Shown here: one piece after another, positions 52,051-60,578 of the stretch
How the letters are laid out: every line of letters starts with the position of its first letter
Numbering within the stretch: position 1 is the first letter of the stretch
From: SIG78 sp036677805
GTDB taxonomy: Bacteria > Verrucomicrobiota > Lentisphaeria > Victivallales > Victivallaceae
Direction of reading: 5' to 3'
Assembly: GCA_036677805.1 (NCBI GenBank)
Contig: JAVBVS010000031.1
Coordinates: forward strand, 1 to 64,000
DNA length: 64,000 nt
Notes under the pieces: generated by a model
Seen by the model: the letters and a program-made list of their open reading frames with translations, nothing else
Told to the model about the DNA's origin: nothing
The model's database searches: none
Position numbers and translations under genes: made by a program

Positions 52051-53115
52051 CTATGACTGCGTATATTCGCGCAGCGCGGCCAGCAGCCGCCGGTTCTGTT
52101 CCGGCGTCCCGACGGTAATCCGCAAATAGGTTCCGGTTACCGGTCCCGGAAAATAACGCACGATCAAGGCCCGTTCCCGCAGGAAACGGAATGCCCGTGC
52201 GCCGTCTCCGTCCGGCACCGCCGCGAAGATGAAATTGGCCTGGGAAGGCACGACATGGAATCCGAGATGGCGCAGTTCGGCGCTCAGGAATTCCCGCGAC
52301 TCCCGGATTTTGGCCGCCGTCACCGCGAGGTAACCGGTGTCGCGCACCGCCGCCCGGGCCAGGGTCTGAGTCAGCATATCCAGATTGTAGGAATCCTTGA
52401 GCTTGTTCAACCCGGCGATGATTTCGGGGTGCGCCACCGCGTAGCCGAAGCGCAGTCCCGCCAGCGAAAAACTTTTGCTCGCGGTCCGGCTGACGATGAC
52501 ATTGGGAAATTCCGCGGCCAGCGCCATGCAGTTATCTTCCGCAAAATCGGCATAGGCTTCGTCAAACATCACGACGCCCCGGAATTCGGCCGCGGTCGAG
52601 CGCATCGCCTCCAGCGGGAAACTGTTGCCGGTCGGCGCGTTGGGCCGGGTGACGATCAGCAGATTGGCCCCGGCGGCCCGCGCAGGGAAATCGCCGGGCA
52701 ACGCGAAATCGCGTCCGGCGTCGAGTGCGATCGGCTTGACCGGCGCTTCCTGCATGGCGGCCAGGACCTTGTACAGGGAATAGGTCGGATCGAGGAACGC
52801 CACCGGCAGGTCCGGCGCGGCGAAGGCGCGGAAAACCATGGTCAGAATGTCATCCGAGCCGTTGCCGGCAATCACCATGTCGCGGGTGACGCCATGACGA
52901 GCGGCAATGGCTTCGCACAGTGCGTCGGCCATCGGATCGGGGTAACGCCGCAGCTGGGTGGCGTCGAACGTTTCGAGTGCGCCGAGCACGGCGGGCGACG
53001 GCGGATAGGGGTTTTCATTGGTATTGAGCTTGACCAGATCCGCCATTTTCGGTTGTTCACCGGGCGTATAGCCGTCCATGGCATCGATGGCCGGCCGAAA
53101 GTAGGATTGGTACAT
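52051..53115 (-). CDS. hisC: Histidinol-phosphate aminotransferase
   Basis: A 354-residue fold-type I PLP enzyme for the seventh histidine step. KLNTNENPYPPSPAV, IAGNGSDDILTMVFRAF, RPNAPTGNSFP, FDEAYADF and the PLP-lysine segment SRTASKSFSLAGLRFGYA are conserved, and YLRITVGTPEQNRRLLAAL closes the protein. Complete. It lies between tolQR and pal, on the opposite strand to hisB. The pal terminator stands upstream of it, so it should have its own promoter. Confidence 0.96.
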   Translation of the reverse strand: MYQSYFRPAIDAMDGYTPGEQPKMADLVKLNTNENPYPPSPAVLGALETFDATQLRRYPDPMADALCEAIAARHGVTRDMVIAGNGSDDILTMVFRAFAAPDLPVAFLDPTYSLYKVLAAMQEAPVKPIALDAGRDFALPGDFPARAAGANLLIVTRPNAPTGNSFPLEAMRSTAAEFRGVVMFDEAYADFAEDNCMALAAEFPNVIVSRTASKSFSLAGLRFGYAVAHPEIIAGLNKLKDSYNLDMLTQTLARAAVRDTGYLAVTAAKIRESREFLSAELRHLGFHVVPSQANFIFAAVPDGDGARAFRFLRERALIVRYFPGPVTGTYLRITVGTPEQNRRLLAALREYTQS

Positions 53116-53157
53116 GGCAGGAAATCACTTTCCGGAATTGAAAAGACTTGTCTCATG

Positions 53158-53195
53158 AAAAAAAACAGCCGCCTCCGAAAAACCGGCGGCGGCTG
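53158..53195 (-). terminator. Rho-independent terminator of pal
   Basis: Minus strand: CAGCCGCC pairs with GGCGGCTG and is followed by eight T (the A-run 53158-53165). Confidence 0.92.
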
Positions 53196-53213
53196 ACGAA
53201 ATGCTGGCGCAAT

Positions 53214-53804
53214 TTATTGCACGGTGCCGACCCACAGTTCCGCCCGGCGGTTCTTGCTCCAGGCTTCTTCGCCGCTGCCGGCCACGGCCGGTTTGTCCTC
53301 GCCGTAACTCACGGTACGGATGCGGGCGAGATCGAGTCCGTGGGACGCCATCATATTTTCCACCGCGATCGCGCGACGTTCGCCCAGTGCGCGGTTGTAC
53401 TCTTCGGTCCCGCGTTCGTCGCAGTGGCCTTCAATCACCAGCACCAGATTGGGCTGGCTCTTGAGATAACCCGCGACCTGATCGAGCTTGGGCGTTTCCG
53501 ACGCATTGATCCGGTCGGTGTCGTAGCCGAAGTAGACTACGACCGGGAATCCTTCAACATTGACCCGGCGCACTCCGGTGCGCTCATCGACATCGCCGCC
53601 GGCGCCCCAGTTTCCCGGCGTTTCATTGCTGGCGGTATTCCAGCCCGGCGCATTGCCGCTGCCCGGAACCCGGGTGCCGTCAGGCTCGTCCCAGGCGGCC
53701 GGAATCGTCCCCGCCCCGGACGGCTTGTCGCTTTCGCAACCGCTCATCAACACCATTGTTCCCAGCAAAAGTCCGGCACCCAAAATTCGACTAAAAATCA
53801 TCAT
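53214..53804 (-). CDS. pal: Peptidoglycan-associated lipoprotein (Pal, OmpA-like)
   Basis: A 196-residue outer-membrane lipoprotein. The signal peptide ends in the lipobox LMSGC. A Pro/Gly-rich linker of about 60 residues is followed by the OmpA C-terminal domain (about 90-196) with VVYFGYDTDRIN, VIEGHCDERGTEEYNRALGERRA (split here as EGHCDERGTEEYN) and YGEDKP, which bind diaminopimelate in peptidoglycan. It tethers the outer membrane to the wall. GGGAGGAAATC precedes ATGATG. Near tolQR, but in its own unit. Confidence 0.95.
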   Translation of the reverse strand: MMIFSRILGAGLLLGTMVLMSGCESDKPSGAGTIPAAWDEPDGTRVPGSGNAPGWNTASNETPGNWGAGGDVDERTGVRRVNVEGFPVVVYFGYDTDRINASETPKLDQVAGYLKSQPNLVLVIEGHCDERGTEEYNRALGERRAIAVENMMASHGLDLARIRTVSYGEDKPAVAGSGEEAWSKNRRAELWVGTVQ

Positions 53805-53844
53805 GATTTCCTCCCGACGGTAGAGAATTTTCTTTTACACAATG

Positions 53845-53873
53845 AATATATCACCAGACCGGATTTTTTCCAA
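53845..53873 (-). promoter_or_regulatory. Promoter of pal
   Basis: Minus strand: TTGGAA (53873-53868), 17-base spacer, TATATT (53850-53845), about 40 bases before the start. Confidence 0.6.
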
Positions 53874-53943
53874 TCAAGATCGATAATATTTAAACAAAAA
53901 AACCGGATTTTGAAATTTTTCCGAACCGTTGCCGCCGGGAGAT

Positions 53944-53972
53944 TTGCTTTTCCCGAAGAAATGGTGTAATTT
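53944..53972 (+). promoter_or_regulatory. Promoter of the hydrogenase-like complex operon
   Basis: TTGCTT (53944-53949), 17-base spacer, TAATTT (53967-53972), about 37 bases before the first gene. Confidence 0.55.
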
Positions 53973-54009
53973 ATAGTTCCTGATTTTAACTTGTATCAAG
54001 GATTGGCGC

Positions 54010-55929
54010 ATGTTGGGATTTGCCCTGGGGGTTCTGGCCGGGTCCGGTCTGCTGGCGGCGGTGCCATGGCTCGGATCGCGGCGCTCTACCGCCGTCGGCG
54101 TCATCGGCGCGGTGGCGGGTATCATCCTTTTTGCCGGCTGGATGCTGGCAGCGTGGAGCCGTTGCGGTTTTGCGGCCATCGATCTGGGATTTCCCATTCC
54201 GGCGAACAATGTGCGCTCCGCATTGTTTCTGCTGCCGATTCTGGTGCTCGGACTGGCGGCGGCGCTTTTCTCTCCGGCCTATCTTGCCGCGCACGGCCGG
54301 GTCCGGGCGGGCAGTTACTGGCTTTTCTTCAATCTGCTGCTGGGGGCGATGCTCTGCATTCCCCTGGCCCGGGATGTCATCGCTTTTTTGTGCGCCTGGG
54401 AAGTGATGGGGGTGGCCAGTTTTGCGCTGGTGGCTTACGACTTCTCCGATCCCGCGGTAAAACGCGCGGCGTGGCATTATCTGCTGGCCTGCCAGGCCGG
54501 GGCGATGCTGCTGGTGTTCCTGTTTGCGGCGACCGGGGCAGAGGTGATTGCCGGCAGCTGGGGGCTGATCTTTCTGTTCGCGCTGCCGGGATTCGGCCTT
54601 AAAATCGGCTTTCCGCCGCTTTACGGCTGGTTGCCCGAGGCGCATCCCGCGGCACCGGCGCCGGTGTCGGCGCTGATGTCCGGCGCCATGCTCAATCTGG
54701 GCTTTTACGGGTTGCTCACATTTGGTTGCGTGGCGCCGGAATATCGCATGGTTTACGGTTGGGCGCTGTTGACGCTGGGCCTCTCCGGGGGATTGCTCGG
54801 GATCATCTTCGCGCTGGGCCAACGCAATCTCAAACGCCTTCTGGCTTATTCCAGCATTGAGAACATGGGGCTGATTGCGGTGGGCCTGGGCCTCGGGTTT
54901 CTCGGCGACGGGATCATGGCGGCGCTCGGCTGGAGCGGCGCCATGTTGCATCTGCTGAATCACGCGGTGCTCAAGGGCGGGCTCTTTCTGGGCGCCGGCG
55001 CTGTGGCCAATGCGTTGCATGGCGAACTCGACATCGACCGCATGGGCGGACTGATGAAGCGAATGCCGTGGACCGGAACCATTTTTTCACTGAATGCGCT
55101 GGGACTTGCGGGTCTGCCGCCGCTGAATGGATTCGTCGGCGAATTTCTGATCTATATGGCGGCGTTCGCCGGGATCGCCGGCGGCGGCGGCGCGGTATGG
55201 ATTGCTTCGCTGGCGACGGTCATCGTTCTGGCATTGATCGGCGCGCTGGCGGCGACGGTGTATGTGAAAGCCATCGGTGCGGTCTTCCTGGGTCTGCCGC
55301 GAACTCCGGCGGCGGAACAGGCGAAAGAGGCGCCGCGAAGTCTGCGGCTGGTGCCGGCGCTGCTTTTCGGACTGAATCCGCTGTTGTTGCTGCTGTCGCC
55401 CTGGCTGGTTCAGGGGTTCGGCGCGCTGACCGCGGGGTGGGTCGTGCCGGAAGCGGCGGCCTATGCTTCCGGCTGGTGCGCCCGGCTGGTGCCGGTGTTG
55501 CTGCTGCTGTTGCTGCTGCCGTCGGGATTGCTGATCGTCCGGGCGTTCTGGAGCCGGCGGCGGCCGCCGGAGAGGGGTGTGACCTGGGATTGCGGCTTCG
55601 CCCGGCCGACGGCGCGGATGGAGTACACCGGGAGCGCCTTGACTGCGCCCCAACTGCGCTTCATGCGCCGGGTGTTTGCGCCTGAGCACGAGATGGATCT
55701 GCCGTCGGAGATGTTCCCGAAAACCGGCGGCTTCAATTTCCGGATCGTCGACTTGCCGGAACGACTGCTCTGGGGGCCGCTCTTCCGCGGCTTCGGCCGC
55801 CTGGCGGAGAAAGTACATAAATTGCAGTCGGGATATCTGCATTTCTATATTCTGCTGATGATGCTTGCCTTGCTGGCGATGCTGGTCTGGGGGATGTTCT
55901 TCCATGCCCCCGCCGCGGGAGGGCGATGA
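54010..55929 (+). CDS. Antiporter-like membrane subunit (HyfB/NuoL-type)
   Basis: A 639-residue inner-membrane protein with about 15 hydrophobic helices. It belongs to the Mrp-antiporter-like proton-pumping subunits of complex I and group 4 hydrogenases. The key Glu of the fifth helix is in CAWEVMGVAS and the key Lys in HLLNHAVLKGGLF; LKRLLAYSSIENMGLIAVG is the diagnostic helix 8 segment. The C-terminal part (TWDCGFARPTARMEYTGSAL) is the signature of the HyfB/HycC branch. First gene of the six-gene operon; its stop overlaps the next start by four bases. Confidence 0.9.
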   Translation: MLGFALGVLAGSGLLAAVPWLGSRRSTAVGVIGAVAGIILFAGWMLAAWSRCGFAAIDLGFPIPANNVRSALFLLPILVLGLAAALFSPAYLAAHGRVRAGSYWLFFNLLLGAMLCIPLARDVIAFLCAWEVMGVASFALVAYDFSDPAVKRAAWHYLLACQAGAMLLVFLFAATGAEVIAGSWGLIFLFALPGFGLKIGFPPLYGWLPEAHPAAPAPVSALMSGAMLNLGFYGLLTFGCVAPEYRMVYGWALLTLGLSGGLLGIIFALGQRNLKRLLAYSSIENMGLIAVGLGLGFLGDGIMAALGWSGAMLHLLNHAVLKGGLFLGAGAVANALHGELDIDRMGGLMKRMPWTGTIFSLNALGLAGLPPLNGFVGEFLIYMAAFAGIAGGGGAVWIASLATVIVLALIGALAATVYVKAIGAVFLGLPRTPAAEQAKEAPRSLRLVPALLFGLNPLLLLLSPWLVQGFGALTAGWVVPEAAAYASGWCARLVPVLLLLLLLPSGLLIVRAFWSRRRPPERGVTWDCGFARPTARMEYTGSALTAPQLRFMRRVFAPEHEMDLPSEMFPKTGGFNFRIVDLPERLLWGPLFRGFGRLAEKVHKLQSGYLHFYILLMMLALLAMLVWGMFFHAPAAGGR

Positions 55930-56864
55930 TGCGCGAAACATTGACTTGGGCGGGATTTTTCCTGCTGTCTCTGGCCGGGGCGCCGCTTCTGGTCGGCATC
56001 ATCGCCAAGGTCAAGGCTTTCTTTGCCGGCCGGTGCGGCGTCCGGTTGTGCCAGCAGTATTGCGATCTGGCCAAGCTGGCGCGTAAAAACGCAGTCTACA
56101 GCAGCGCTACTTCCGGCGTCTTCCGCCTGGCTCCGGCGCTGATGCTGGGCGCGGTGCTGGGCGCGGCGTTGCTGATGCCGTTTGCGATGCGTTCATCGCC
56201 GCTGACCTTCGCCGGCGACGTGGTACTGTTCTTCTATCTGCTTGGTCTCGGGAGATTTGCGCTGGTTTTGGGGGCTTTGGATACCGGTTCGAGTTTTGAA
56301 GGCATGGGCGCAAGCCGCGAAATGCAGTTTGCGGCGCTGGCGGAAATGGTGATTTTCGCGATTCTCGGCTTCCTGGTGCTGTTGACCGGCAGAAATACGG
56401 TTTCGGCGATGCTCAACGGCTTCGGCGTGTCTCTCTGGGGGCAGAACCTGAGCGCGATTCTGCTGGCGGCGGGGGCTTTTTTCGTGGTGCTGCTGATGGA
56501 GAACGGGCGGGTGCCCTGCGACGATCCCGAAACCCATCTGGAGCTGACCATGATTCACGAAGCGATGATCCTCGACTACAGCGGACTGGATCTGGCGATG
56601 ATCCTCTATGCGTCGAACCTGAAATTGTGGCTGTTCGCCTCTTTCCTGACGCTGTTGGCTTTGCCGGTCGATCCGAGCCGGGGTTTCTGGCTCGACGGCC
56701 TGTTCTATCTGGCGGGGGTGCTGGTTGTGACGCTGGCGGTAGGTGTGGCCGAATCGATCATGGCGCGTTACCGTTTCCTGAAGGTGCCGCAGCTTTTGAT
56801 CGGCGCGCTGACGGTGGTGCTGACGGCGGTGACTCTGCTGGTGATTTTCAAAAGGGGATTTTGA
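55926..56864 (+). CDS. HyfC/NuoH-type membrane subunit
   Basis: A 312-residue inner-membrane protein with about eight helices, equivalent to NuoH/HycD, which connects the soluble arm to the antiporter-like subunits. The conserved acidic loop is NGRVPCDDPETHLELTMIHEA, here cited as RVPCDDPETHLELTM, followed by ILDYSGLDLA. This loop lines the proposed coupling path in complex I. ATGATG start overlaps the end of the preceding gene. Confidence 0.9.
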   Translation: MMRETLTWAGFFLLSLAGAPLLVGIIAKVKAFFAGRCGVRLCQQYCDLAKLARKNAVYSSATSGVFRLAPALMLGAVLGAALLMPFAMRSSPLTFAGDVVLFFYLLGLGRFALVLGALDTGSSFEGMGASREMQFAALAEMVIFAILGFLVLLTGRNTVSAMLNGFGVSLWGQNLSAILLAAGAFFVVLLMENGRVPCDDPETHLELTMIHEAMILDYSGLDLAMILYASNLKLWLFASFLTLLALPVDPSRGFWLDGLFYLAGVLVVTLAVGVAESIMARYRFLKVPQLLIGALTVVLTAVTLLVIFKRGF

Positions 56865-56867
56865 AGC

Positions 56868-57560
56868 ATGACCACCTTGAGCGAAGTCATTCTGATCGGT
56901 CTGCTGCTGGTCAATCTGGCATTGGCCGGGGCAAGTCGCCTCTATCACTGCATCAAATTGACGGCGCTGGCCGGATTGCTGCTGGCCATTCTGCCCCTGG
57001 CGCTCTGGCATGAAGGCAATCTGCCGGATGCCGAGGTCTGGATCAATGCGGTGCTCAATTTCGGGATCAAGGCGCTGGTGCTGCCGTGGCTGCTGACGCT
57101 GGCGATGCGCCATGCCGGGGTGCGGCGCGAACTGGAACCGCTGGTCGGTTACGCCAGTTCGGTCACGCTGGTGTTCCTGCTGACGGCGGGGGCGTTCGCC
57201 ATCTGCCGGATGCTTGACCTGACCAGCGGCAGCGCGGCCAGACTGGCGGCCCCGACCGCATTGGCGACGATGTTGACCGGGTTGTTCATCATTGTGGCGC
57301 GCAAGAAGGCGATCACTCAGGTGATCGGTTTTCTGACTTTTGAAAACGGGGTGGCGATTTTCGGCGCCGGAATGATGCTTGACGCCGGGGTCGTGGTGGA
57401 GCTCGGCATCCTGCTTGACGTGCTGGTGCTGGTCTTTGTGATGGGAATTGCGGTGTTCGAGATCAACCGGGAATTCGAGCACATCGACGCCGACCGGTTG
57501 AACCGTCTCGGCGACTGGGCGGCGGCTTCCGATACGCCGGGCGAACCGGAGGAGAAATAG
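56868..57560 (+). CDS. HyfE-like membrane subunit
   Basis: A 230-residue protein with about seven hydrophobic helices. The segments ALVLPWLLTLAMRH, QVIGFLTFENGVAIFGA and VLVLVFVMGIAVFEINREFEHID match HyfE, which resembles NuoK in its second half. The Glu in FLTFENG and the late acidic residues fit the proton path. It starts three bases after the previous stop, with AAGGGG upstream, and the next gene begins six bases later. Confidence 0.86.
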   Translation: MTTLSEVILIGLLLVNLALAGASRLYHCIKLTALAGLLLAILPLALWHEGNLPDAEVWINAVLNFGIKALVLPWLLTLAMRHAGVRRELEPLVGYASSVTLVFLLTAGAFAICRMLDLTSGSAARLAAPTALATMLTGLFIIVARKKAITQVIGFLTFENGVAIFGAGMMLDAGVVVELGILLDVLVLVFVMGIAVFEINREFEHIDADRLNRLGDWAAASDTPGEPEEK

Positions 57561-57566
57561 CACGAA

Positions 57567-59033
57567 ATGGCGGATTTCTGGGAAAATTGGCTGTTGTGGC
57601 TGCCGGTGGCGTTGCCGACGCTGCTGGGCCTCGCGGTATTTGCGCTGGGCGACCGCATCATATTGATTCGGAGCATTCTGCTGGGGGGGGCGCTGAGTAA
57701 TCTTCTGCTGTCGGTCGGCGCGCTCCTGATGGCCGACGGGGTATTGTGCATCGGCGGCGTGGAGCTGTTGGCGCTGGATTCGATCGGCGGATTTTTCCTG
57801 CTGCTGACCAATGGCCTCTTTCTGGTGGTGTCGTTGCATGTGGTGTTGTGGCTGCCGAAAATGATCCGCTTCAAGGAGTGGCACGGGATGCACATCCAGA
57901 AGGAGCGGACGCTGGTCGGCTGTCTGTTGATTTTCATCGGCATGGCGACTCTGGTTACGCTGTCGCGCAATTTCGGTTTGCTGTGGGTGGCGATTGAGGC
58001 GACGACCATGGTGACCGCGCCGCTGATTTGCTTCACCCATTCGGCGAGTTCGCTGGAAGCGATGTGGAAGTATCTGCTGATCTGTTCGGTCGGGATCGGC
58101 CTGGCGCTTTTCGGCACGATGCTGGTGGCGCATGGCATTCAGCTGGGCACCGGCGAGGCGGAGATCGGATTGAATTTTTCCGCCTTCGCCCGGGCCGCGA
58201 CGGCGGGGAAAGTCAATCTGGGCTGGTTCAAGGCGGGGTTTATTTTCATTCTGGCCGGATACGGCACCAAGATGGAGCTGGCGCCGTTCCACACCTGGCT
58301 GCCCGATTCTTACAGCGAAGCGCCCTCGCCGGTGAGTGCGCTGTTGTCCGGGATGCTGGCCAGCTGCGCGTTTCTGGCGGTGCTGCGTTTCTTTGCGGTG
58401 ACGCCGGATCAACTGCGGGAATTCGGGCAGGTGTTGCTGATTGCGCTGGGACTGGTCAGTCTGGCGACGGCGGCGTTTTTCATCGTCCGGCAAAACGATT
58501 ACAAGCGGATGCTGGCTTATTCGAGCGTCGAGCATATGGGCCTTGCGGCGATCATGTTGGCGCTGGGCGGAGTGGAGCTGGCGGTTCTGCATTGCGTCGG
58601 TCATGCCTTGATCAAAACCATGTTGTCATTGCTTTCCGGCAACATTCAACTTGGCTGCGGCGTCCGCACGATCCGGGATATCGGCGGTTTGCTGGAACGG
58701 ATGCCGCGCAATGCGATTTTGTGGTTGGCGGGGCTGTTTCTGATTTCGGGGACGCCGCCGTCGCCGCTGTTTGTGACGGAGTTCGTGCTGGTCCGGCGCG
58801 CCGGACCGGTGCTGGGCGGAATAATTCTGTTGCTGCTCTTCGTGATTTTCGCCGGCATGTCGCAGGCGATGGTCAAGATGTGCATGGGCACCGGCGACCG
58901 GAAGCCTTATCCGTTGGCGGCGGTTACCGGTGAAAAATTGTGGCCGATTCCGTTGCTGGTGGGGCTGGCGGCGCTGACGGTCGGGGCGATTCTGACATAC
59001 ATGCTCGATGGAGCGATCAAAATAATGTTGTAA
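57567..59033 (+). CDS. Antiporter-like membrane subunit (HyfF/NuoN-type)
   Basis: A 488-residue inner-membrane protein with about 14 helices. The Glu in WVAIEATTMVTAPLI and Lys in CVGHALIKTMLSLLSGN are the proton-path residues; YKRMLAYSSVEHMGLAA is the diagnostic helix. APFHTWLPDSYSEAPSPVSALLSG is the usual loop (here cited as HTWLPDSYSEAPSPV). It is the second antiporter-like subunit of the complex, as in Hyf. A separate HyfD-like third one is absent. Confidence 0.9.
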   Translation: MADFWENWLLWLPVALPTLLGLAVFALGDRIILIRSILLGGALSNLLLSVGALLMADGVLCIGGVELLALDSIGGFFLLLTNGLFLVVSLHVVLWLPKMIRFKEWHGMHIQKERTLVGCLLIFIGMATLVTLSRNFGLLWVAIEATTMVTAPLICFTHSASSLEAMWKYLLICSVGIGLALFGTMLVAHGIQLGTGEAEIGLNFSAFARAATAGKVNLGWFKAGFIFILAGYGTKMELAPFHTWLPDSYSEAPSPVSALLSGMLASCAFLAVLRFFAVTPDQLREFGQVLLIALGLVSLATAAFFIVRQNDYKRMLAYSSVEHMGLAAIMLALGGVELAVLHCVGHALIKTMLSLLSGNIQLGCGVRTIRDIGGLLERMPRNAILWLAGLFLISGTPPSPLFVTEFVLVRRAGPVLGGIILLLLFVIFAGMSQAMVKMCMGTGDRKPYPLAAVTGEKLWPIPLLVGLAALTVGAILTYMLDGAIKIML

Positions 59034-59039
59034 TGGACG

Positions 59040-60566
59040 ATGGGCAAGAACTTTCTCACCTTGAACAATGGCCGGAGCGCGGCGCTGTCGGCAGTCCCGG
59101 TCATGGCATTCGGCGAATTCCGGGAACGGCTGCTGGATAAGATTCTGCACGACAATCGGCGTTTGCTGGCCTTCTGGGCGTTGCCGATGAAATCGGCGGA
59201 AGGCGCCTGGCAACTGCTGGCGGTATTGGGTGCTGCGGGGGCGCAGGTGCTGGAGCTGGCGGGGTGTTTCGTCGGCTCCGAATTCGAATCGCTGACCGCG
59301 GATTGCCCCTGCTTCAATCGATTCGAGCGGGAGATCGCCGAGCAGCACGGCATTGCGGTACTGCATCACCCTTGGTTCAAGCCGTTGCGCTTTGCCTCCG
59401 GCGGCGTCCAGCCGGGCGATCAGGAGTATTATCGGATCGACGGCGACGCCATTCACGAGGTGGCGGTCGGACCGGTCCACGCCGGCGTGATCGAACCCGG
59501 ACATTTCCGGTTTCAGTGTTATGGCGAAACCGTTCATTCGCTGGAAATCAGCCTCGGTTACCAGCACCGCGGCATCGAAGCCCTCCTCCGCGGCGGGCCC
59601 GATCCGCGGAGCTACCATCTGGCTGCTGTGGCGGCGGGCGATACCGCGCTGGCCAACAGCCGCTGCTACAGCGGTTTGATCGAGGCTCTGGGCGGTGCGC
59701 CATGGCCGTCGCCGGCAGCGCGGCTGGCGCAGAATGTCATGCTGGAGCTGGAACGCACGGCCAACCATATCGGGGATCTCGGGGCATTGGCCGGAGACGT
59801 GGCGTTCCTGCCGACGGCGAGCTTCTGCGGCCGGATCCGCGGGGAATATCTGAACTTGACGGCCATGATGGCGGGCAATCGGTTCGGACGTCATTGTGCG
59901 GTGCCGGGCGGTCTGCGGTCGGCGTTTACTCCTGAAATTATCGAACGGATGCGCAGTCGGCTCGACGGTTATTACCGCGATCTGGTCATTGCGCTGGAGC
60001 TGTTGTTCAATGCGCCGTCGGTGCTGGACCGCTTCGAGCATACCGGCCGGATTTCGCGGGAAAACGCTGTAAAACTCGGCATGGTCGGCGTGGCCGGCCG
60101 TTCCGCCGGCATACATTGCGACGCGCGTGCCGATTTCCCGGATGACGACACCATGACTCCCGGGGCCGGCTTCGCCTTTCCCGCTTTTCTGCCGGCGAAC
60201 AAGGCATCCGGAGATGTCTGGGCGCGGGCGATGCAGCGTTATCTGGAAATCCGCTCCTCCCATGCGTTTCTGACCGGGGCGCTGGAGCGCCTGGCGCAGT
60301 CCGGCGGAGTTCCGGCGGCGGCGGCGCAGCGGATTCCGACGCTGGAGCCGGGCCGGATCGCGGTCCAGGTGGTCGAGGCGTGGCGCGGCGAACTCTGCCA
60401 TGCGGCGATTACCGATGGCGCCGGACGGTTCCGCGATTACAAGATCGTCGATCCCTCGTTTCACAACTGGCCGGGGTTGACGCTGGCGCTGCGGGGCGAG
60501 GAGATTTCCAATTTTCCGGTCTGCAACAAGAGTTTCAATTTGTCCTATTGCGGACATGATTTGTGA
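59040..60566 (+). CDS. Hydrogenase large-subunit-like protein (HyfG/NuoCD fusion) without Ni-Fe cysteines
   Basis: A 508-residue protein. Residues 1-125 are the NuoC-like domain (CFNRFEREIAEQHGIAVLHHP). The rest is the NuoD/HyfG-like domain (VGPVHAGVIEPGHFRF, LGYQHRGIEALLRG). Real [NiFe] hydrogenases have RxCGxC near the first motif and DPCxxC at the end. Here the first region reads AAGDTALANSRCYSG and the last VDPSFHNW with the end FPVCNKSFNLSYCGHDL, so neither CxxC pair exists. The active site cannot bind Ni-Fe in the usual way. The end resembles complex I NuoD. It probably transfers electrons to an unknown acceptor, as in Ehr complexes. Confidence 0.88.
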   Translation: MGKNFLTLNNGRSAALSAVPVMAFGEFRERLLDKILHDNRRLLAFWALPMKSAEGAWQLLAVLGAAGAQVLELAGCFVGSEFESLTADCPCFNRFEREIAEQHGIAVLHHPWFKPLRFASGGVQPGDQEYYRIDGDAIHEVAVGPVHAGVIEPGHFRFQCYGETVHSLEISLGYQHRGIEALLRGGPDPRSYHLAAVAAGDTALANSRCYSGLIEALGGAPWPSPAARLAQNVMLELERTANHIGDLGALAGDVAFLPTASFCGRIRGEYLNLTAMMAGNRFGRHCAVPGGLRSAFTPEIIERMRSRLDGYYRDLVIALELLFNAPSVLDRFEHTGRISRENAVKLGMVGVAGRSAGIHCDARADFPDDDTMTPGAGFAFPAFLPANKASGDVWARAMQRYLEIRSSHAFLTGALERLAQSGGVPAAAAQRIPTLEPGRIAVQVVEAWRGELCHAAITDGAGRFRDYKIVDPSFHNWPGLTLALRGEEISNFPVCNKSFNLSYCGHDL

Positions 60567-60578
60567 GGGTAGTGAACC

